Assembly (NCBI GenBank): GCA_900551225.1
Contig: URUZ01000174.1
Span: forward strand, 1 to 10,570
DNA: 10,570 nt
Direction: 5' to 3'
Source: an uncultured Clostridium sp.
GTDB lineage: Bacteria; Bacillota; Clostridia; Lachnospirales; Lachnospiraceae
The position numbers were made by a program, and so were the translations under genes. How positions within the stretch are numbered: the first letter of the stretch is position 1; the number at the start of each line of letters is the position of its first letter. The notes under the pieces are model-generated. The model searched no databases. It saw nothing but the letters and a program-made list of their open reading frames with translations, and was not told where the DNA came from. This document shows positions 7,590 through 10,570 of the stretch, one piece after another.

Positions 7590-7618
7590 ATAGTATCATA
7601 ATATTTCTTAATTTTCCA
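7590..7618 (-). promoter_or_regulatory. Possible sigma-A promoter of the dipeptidase gene
   Basis: On the minus strand TGGAAA (7618-7613) is followed after 17 nt by TACTAT (7595-7590). Each hexamer matches the sigma-A consensus at four of six positions. The stretch is AT-rich and lies in the gap between the MATE stop and the dipeptidase start. Read-through from the MATE gene is the alternative, since no terminator is visible in the gap. Confidence 0.35.
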
Positions 7619-7635
7619 TCACTTATAGAGGATTC

Positions 7636-8967
7636 TCATTTTAACCGCACGCATCTGTGATATACAAAGAAGGCAACCACCGCTGTGGCCGACTCAGCAA
7701 TCCAGAAGGCATTCCAGACTCCCACAGGCCCCCAGACCCGGCTCAGGAAAAATGCCGCCGGAATGATAACCACCACATACCGGGACAGCGAAATCACAAG
7801 GGAGGCGGTTCCCTTACCCAGGCCTTCCAGGGCGCCCGAGGATGTCACCGACACCGCTGAGACAATAAAGCCCGCACTGATGATGCGAAGCGCCGTCTGT
7901 CCCGCCAGTATCGTCTCCCGGCTGTCTGTGAACAGGCTGATCAGCTGTCCAGGAACCAGAAGGCAGACCACGGTTCCCAGAACCATGATGATGCCGTTCA
8001 TGCAGAGGGTTACGCCATAGATTTTCTTCACCCGATTTTGCTCCCCGGCCCCGAAGTTGTATCCAATCACAGGGCGCATCCCCTGGACGATTCCATTGGC
8101 AGGGAGGTACAGGAAGGTCTGCAGCTTATAATATATGCCCAGGATCACCACATAGCTCTGGGAATATACGGCCAGCAGGGCGTTTAAGGAGGAAATCAGC
8201 AGGGAGGGCAGCGCAAGGTTCAATGTGGCCGGTATCCCGATGGAATAGATCTTTAGATCCATCTCCCGGTCGGCCTTAAGGTACCGGCGGCCAAGGCGCA
8301 CGCGGATGGGCCGGGCTATGTAAATAACCAGATAGATGGCCAGCCCAAGGACCTGCCCAGCTCCGGTGGCGATTGCCGCCCCCTCGATTCCCAGGGCCGG
8401 AAACGGACCCAGCCCAAAGATCAGGATGGGATCTAAAATGATGTTGGCAATACACCCGCACAGCAGGCTGGCCATGGTCACCTTCATTCTGCCCACAGCC
8501 TGGAATATCTTCTCAAAGGAAAGGCTGATTCCAATAATCAGCGAAAATGCGAACGCAATATTGGAATATCTGACCCCCAGGTCAATGACCTCCTCCACCG
8601 GGGTAAACATCCTGAGAAATGAGGGCATAACGGCAATACAGCCAGCTGCCATCAAAACGCCGTGCACCGCGGAGAGCACCAGCCCGTGGGTGGCCGCTGT
8701 GTTGGCTTTCACCTCATCATCAGCGCCCAGATAAAAGGCGATGATCACATTGATCCCCACTCCAAAGCCAATGGCAACCGCATTGATAAAATTCTGCACC
8801 GGGAACACCAGGGACAGGGCGGTCATGGCATTCTCGCTGATCTGGGCCACAAAGAAGCTGTCCACAATATTGTACAGGGAGTTAACAAGCATCGAGAGAA
8901 CCATGGGCAGCGCCATGGACATGATGAGCGGGAACACCGGCTTCTCTTTCATAAATGTTTCGTTCAT
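7636..8967 (-). CDS. MATE-family multidrug/metabolite exporter
   Basis: This integral membrane protein of about 443 aa belongs to the MATE family, which exports drugs or metabolites using a sodium or proton gradient. The length and about 12 hydrophobic segments in two similar halves are typical. The N-terminal region (PLIMSMALPMVLSMLVNSLY, then NIVDSFFVAQ) and the GFGVGINVIIAFYLGADD segment match the first and second MATE helices. The second half repeats the pattern, with NGIVQGMRPVIGYNFGAGE matching the family's G-x-x-P-x-x-G-x-N-x-G-A motif. Divergence at the usual SRxLG position (AFYLG here) sets it apart from the best-known members. The first ATG (8973) has AGGAGG only one base away; the next (8967) has it at 7 bases and is the likely start. 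The substrate cannot be predicted. The leader contains terminator-like hairpins. Confidence 0.93.
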   Translation of the reverse strand: MNETFMKEKPVFPLIMSMALPMVLSMLVNSLYNIVDSFFVAQISENAMTALSLVFPVQNFINAVAIGFGVGINVIIAFYLGADDEVKANTAATHGLVLSAVHGVLMAAGCIAVMPSFLRMFTPVEEVIDLGVRYSNIAFAFSLIIGISLSFEKIFQAVGRMKVTMASLLCGCIANIILDPILIFGLGPFPALGIEGAAIATGAGQVLGLAIYLVIYIARPIRVRLGRRYLKADREMDLKIYSIGIPATLNLALPSLLISSLNALLAVYSQSYVVILGIYYKLQTFLYLPANGIVQGMRPVIGYNFGAGEQNRVKKIYGVTLCMNGIIMVLGTVVCLLVPGQLISLFTDSRETILAGQTALRIISAGFIVSAVSVTSSGALEGLGKGTASLVISLSRYVVVIIPAAFFLSRVWGPVGVWNAFWIAESATAVVAFFVYHRCVRLK

Positions 8968-9005
8968 TTCCATTCCTCCTCATGGGATTTTCCCGTATTC
9001 TGGTT

Positions 9006-9046
9006 TTATAAAACGGTGAATCGCACACTTAGCGAGCGCTTCACCG
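9006..9046 (-). terminator. Second terminator-like hairpin in the MATE leader
   Basis: On the minus strand CGGTGAA (9046-9040) pairs with TTCACCG (9020-9014), and inside it TCGC pairs with GCGA, with a 4-nt bulge. The run TTTTATAAAA follows directly, so it could terminate transcription. It lies 47 bp upstream of the preferred MATE start. The stem is less regular than that of the hairpin upstream, so its strength is uncertain. Confidence 0.45.
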
Positions 9047-9055
9047 CGCACAATC

Positions 9056-9092
9056 AAAAAGCCACACAATTACCTCCCGGTAATTGTGTGGC
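9056..9092 (-). terminator. Intrinsic terminator after the ABC permease gene, within the MATE leader
   Basis: GCCACACAATTACC and GGTAATTGTGTGGC form a perfect 14-bp stem (9061-9074 with 9079-9092) around a 4-nt loop. On the minus strand the stem is followed by TTTTT (9060-9056); the plus strand has no T-run. It therefore works as a rho-independent terminator for minus-strand transcription, 73 bp after the permease stop. It also lies downstream of a good promoter, so it may act as an attenuator for the MATE gene. Confidence 0.85.
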
Positions 9093-9139
9093 GAAAACGG
9101 TCTATTCCAGAAAAATCCACACTATATTTTAGCCCTGTT

Positions 9140-9169
9140 ATCATATCATGCCATCTGCGCGGTTGTCAA
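9140..9169 (-). promoter_or_regulatory. Sigma-A promoter for the MATE leader or a small RNA
   Basis: On the minus strand a perfect TTGACA (9169-9164) is followed after 18 nt by TATGAT (9145-9140). The -35 overlaps the permease stop codon. Transcription should begin near 9133-9135 and run into the terminator hairpin about 40 nt later. No better promoter is visible between here and the MATE start, so this is the best candidate for that gene. If termination is efficient, the product would be a short RNA of about 75-80 nt. Confidence 0.55.
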
Positions 9170-10341
9170 TCACTTCTCAGGGCATCAATGGGATTCAGGT
9201 TCGCAGCCCTGCTGGCCGGCATGTATCCAAACAGCAGGCCGATGCCCACGGAGACGCTGAAGGAGATCAGCACCGCCACAGGCGTGGGCGTAGCCTTGAT
9301 GCCCACCGCGGTGCCTACCAGGGTGGTGGCGACACAGCCGATCACAATCCCTATGACGCCGCCCAGGGAGCTGGTCACTGCCGCCTCGATGACAAACTGC
9401 TGCATGATCACGCCCTTGTCGGCGCCCAGGGATTTGCGGATGCCGATCTCACGGGTCCGCTCCGTCACGCTCACCAGCATAATATTCATAACGCCCACGC
9501 CTGCCACCAGCAGGGAGATTCCTGCGATTCCTCCCAGCATTCCGCTCATCATGGCAATCTGCTCATTGAGGGAGTCCAGCATCTCGCTCATGGCGGTCAC
9601 GCGGTACAGATCGTCGTCCTTGAAGGTCTCATACAGATAATTTTCAATCCGGGTCTTGCACTGGTCCGCCTTAGTGGTGTCCAGGGAGGTGAATGTATAG
9701 TTGCTGATGTTGGCGTTTCTGGACATTTTCACTGCCACGCTGTAGGGCATCCACACAAAGTCGTCTGTGCCTCCGCTGTCCATGTCGTCCTCCTCCTGCT
9801 GGACAACACCCACTATTTTAAATGCATAGCCGCCGATCTTCAGGGTATCCCCTATGGCCTTCTGGGCGCCTCCGTACAGTTCCTGGGCCACATAGGAGCC
9901 GATGATGCACACCTTCTGGCGGGAGGCAATATCCGAGTAGGACAGGTTGCGCCCATACTCCATCTTGTAGTCCTTGATATCCAGATACTGTTCGCTTCTG
10001 CCGGCCACACTGGTGGTGGTCAGGGATTCGTCCCCGTGCTTAATGGTGGTGGACAGGGTCACATTGGGGCTCAGCTCCCCGAACAGGTCCGTATTGTCCT
10101 CATAAAACTCGTACATCTGATCCACATCCAGGGACCGGGAGGCCAGGTTGGTCACGTTCACATTGATCTGGTTGACACCCATGCTGGCAAAATTCTCCAC
10201 CACGCTTCCCATGTATCCGTTGACCAGGCTCACCAGTATAATCACAGCCGCAACGCCGATGATGATGCCCAGCATGGTCAGGAAGGAACGCATCTTATTG
10301 CCCCATATACTCTTGATTGCCAGTTTAAAGGATTGCAGCAT
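9166..10341 (-). CDS. MacB/FtsX-type ABC transporter permease
   Basis: This 391-aa permease belongs to the type VII (MacB/LolC/FtsX-like) ABC systems, which use ATP hydrolysis to drive an extracytoplasmic conformational change and usually export peptides, antibiotics or lipoproteins. The cytoplasmic start (AIKSIWGNKMRSFLTMLGII) leads into TM1 (about 20-41). A large extracytoplasmic MacB-type core domain (about 45-260) follows. The FtsX domain has TM2 (270-292), the cytoplasmic coupling segment ERTREIGIRKSLGA (294-307), TM3 (318-342) and TM4 (353-374). The ending PASRAANLNPIDALR is a hallmark. The start overlaps the ATPase gene by 17 bp, so the two are translationally coupled. A membrane-fusion partner is usual upstream of such ATPases in Firmicutes, but that region is outside the window. 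The exported substrate is unknown. Confidence 0.93.
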   Translation of the reverse strand: MLQSFKLAIKSIWGNKMRSFLTMLGIIIGVAAVIILVSLVNGYMGSVVENFASMGVNQINVNVTNLASRSLDVDQMYEFYEDNTDLFGELSPNVTLSTTIKHGDESLTTTSVAGRSEQYLDIKDYKMEYGRNLSYSDIASRQKVCIIGSYVAQELYGGAQKAIGDTLKIGGYAFKIVGVVQQEEDDMDSGGTDDFVWMPYSVAVKMSRNANISNYTFTSLDTTKADQCKTRIENYLYETFKDDDLYRVTAMSEMLDSLNEQIAMMSGMLGGIAGISLLVAGVGVMNIMLVSVTERTREIGIRKSLGADKGVIMQQFVIEAAVTSSLGGVIGIVIGCVATTLVGTAVGIKATPTPVAVLISFSVSVGIGLLFGYMPASRAANLNPIDALRSD

Positions 10342-10570
10342 AGTCTTTTACGTCTCCATCAAATATTACTTTTCCGTCTGCGATACGCACCACCCGCCTG
10401 GCCTCCATGGCGATGGTGTTGTCGTGGGTGATCATCACGATGGTATTGCCCTCATCATTGAGCTGCCTGAGAAAGTCCAGCACATCCCTGCTGGTCTTGG
10501 AATCCAAAGCGCCGGTAGGTTCGTCTGCCAGAATCAGGGATGGGTTCCCCGCCAGCGCTCTGGCTATGGA
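10325..10570 (-). CDS. ABC transporter ATP-binding protein, MacB type (3' part, cut by window edge)
   Basis: Only the last 81 residues are present; the reading frame is open through the right edge. It begins SIARALAGNP, just after where the signature motif would lie, then shows Walker B with catalytic glutamate (LILADEP), the D-loop (TGALDSKTS) and the switch histidine (VMITHD). The ending ARRVVRIADGKVIFDG is typical of LolD/MacB-type ATPases of about 220-250 aa. Walker A, the Q-loop and the signature motif are outside the window. The TTG at 10507, inside the D-loop, is not a start. The stop lies 17 bp inside the permease gene. It should energise that permease from the cytoplasmic side. Confidence 0.92.
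   Translation of the reverse strand, partial: SIARALAGNPSLILADEPTGALDSKTSRDVLDFLRQLNDEGNTIVMITHDNTIAMEARRVVRIADGKVIFDGDVKDYAAIL

Noticed and set aside
9063..9144. A short minus-strand frame of about 24 codons entering the terminator hairpin, and a 6-codon GTG frame beginning near 9122, as leader peptides
   Set aside because: The first begins inside the -10 element, so its start codon would not be transcribed. The second has no adequately transcribed ribosome binding site. Neither is supported as a coding sequence, although leader translation cannot be excluded.
9148..10431. A 427-codon open frame on the plus strand opposite the ABC permease
   Set aside because: Its product is a His/Gly/Ala-rich sequence with no recognisable domain, and it lies antisense to a clearly conserved permease. 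It is a by-product of codon bias in the real gene.
10325..10507. A complete 60-residue protein starting at TTG 10507
   Set aside because: The frame continues to the window edge with Walker B and flanking ABC ATPase sequence upstream, so this is only the tail of a larger ATPase.

Overview
The window looks like chromosomal DNA from an anaerobic Firmicute, most likely a Lachnospiraceae-type Clostridium (the Enterocloster/Lachnoclostridium group would fit, but this is inference). The evidence is strong AGGAGG-type ribosome binding sites, a lipoprotein-type binding protein, a Firmicute PhoR-like sensor kinase, and a mid-range G+C that looks close to one half. All genes look intact except the one cut by the right edge. 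No tRNA, rRNA, insertion sequence or CRISPR array is visible.

Left block, plus strand (1-4352): a four-gene operon encodes a tripartite tricarboxylate transporter (TctC-type lipoprotein, small membrane subunit TctB, large membrane subunit TctA) followed by a metal-dependent amidohydrolase of the imidazolonepropionase-like type. The genes are 3-16 bp apart and each has its own ribosome binding site. A near-consensus sigma-54 (-24/-12) promoter lies at 111-127. This suggests an inducible uptake-and-hydrolysis system controlled by an enhancer-binding activator encoded outside the window.

Centre, minus strand (4358-6543): a response regulator/histidine kinase pair of PhoP/PhoR type is tail-to-tail with the amidohydrolase, with only 5 bp between stop codons. 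Upstream of the regulator is an array of TTTACA-like hexamers, spaced exactly 11 bp apart. It resembles the direct-repeat PhoP box of Bacillus and supports both the phosphate-sensing assignment and autoregulation.

Right block, minus strand (6550-10570): in transcription order there is an ABC ATPase (3' end only), its MacB/FtsX-type permease, a MATE-family exporter and an M19 dipeptidase. The dipeptidase is followed by the two-component genes. The ATPase and permease overlap by 17 bp. The 190-bp gap between permease and MATE gene holds a good sigma-A promoter, then a perfect 14-bp terminator hairpin, then a second terminator-like hairpin. The exporter may therefore be controlled by transcription attenuation in its leader. 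Ribosome binding sites place the true starts of the MATE and dipeptidase genes slightly downstream of the first in-frame ATG.
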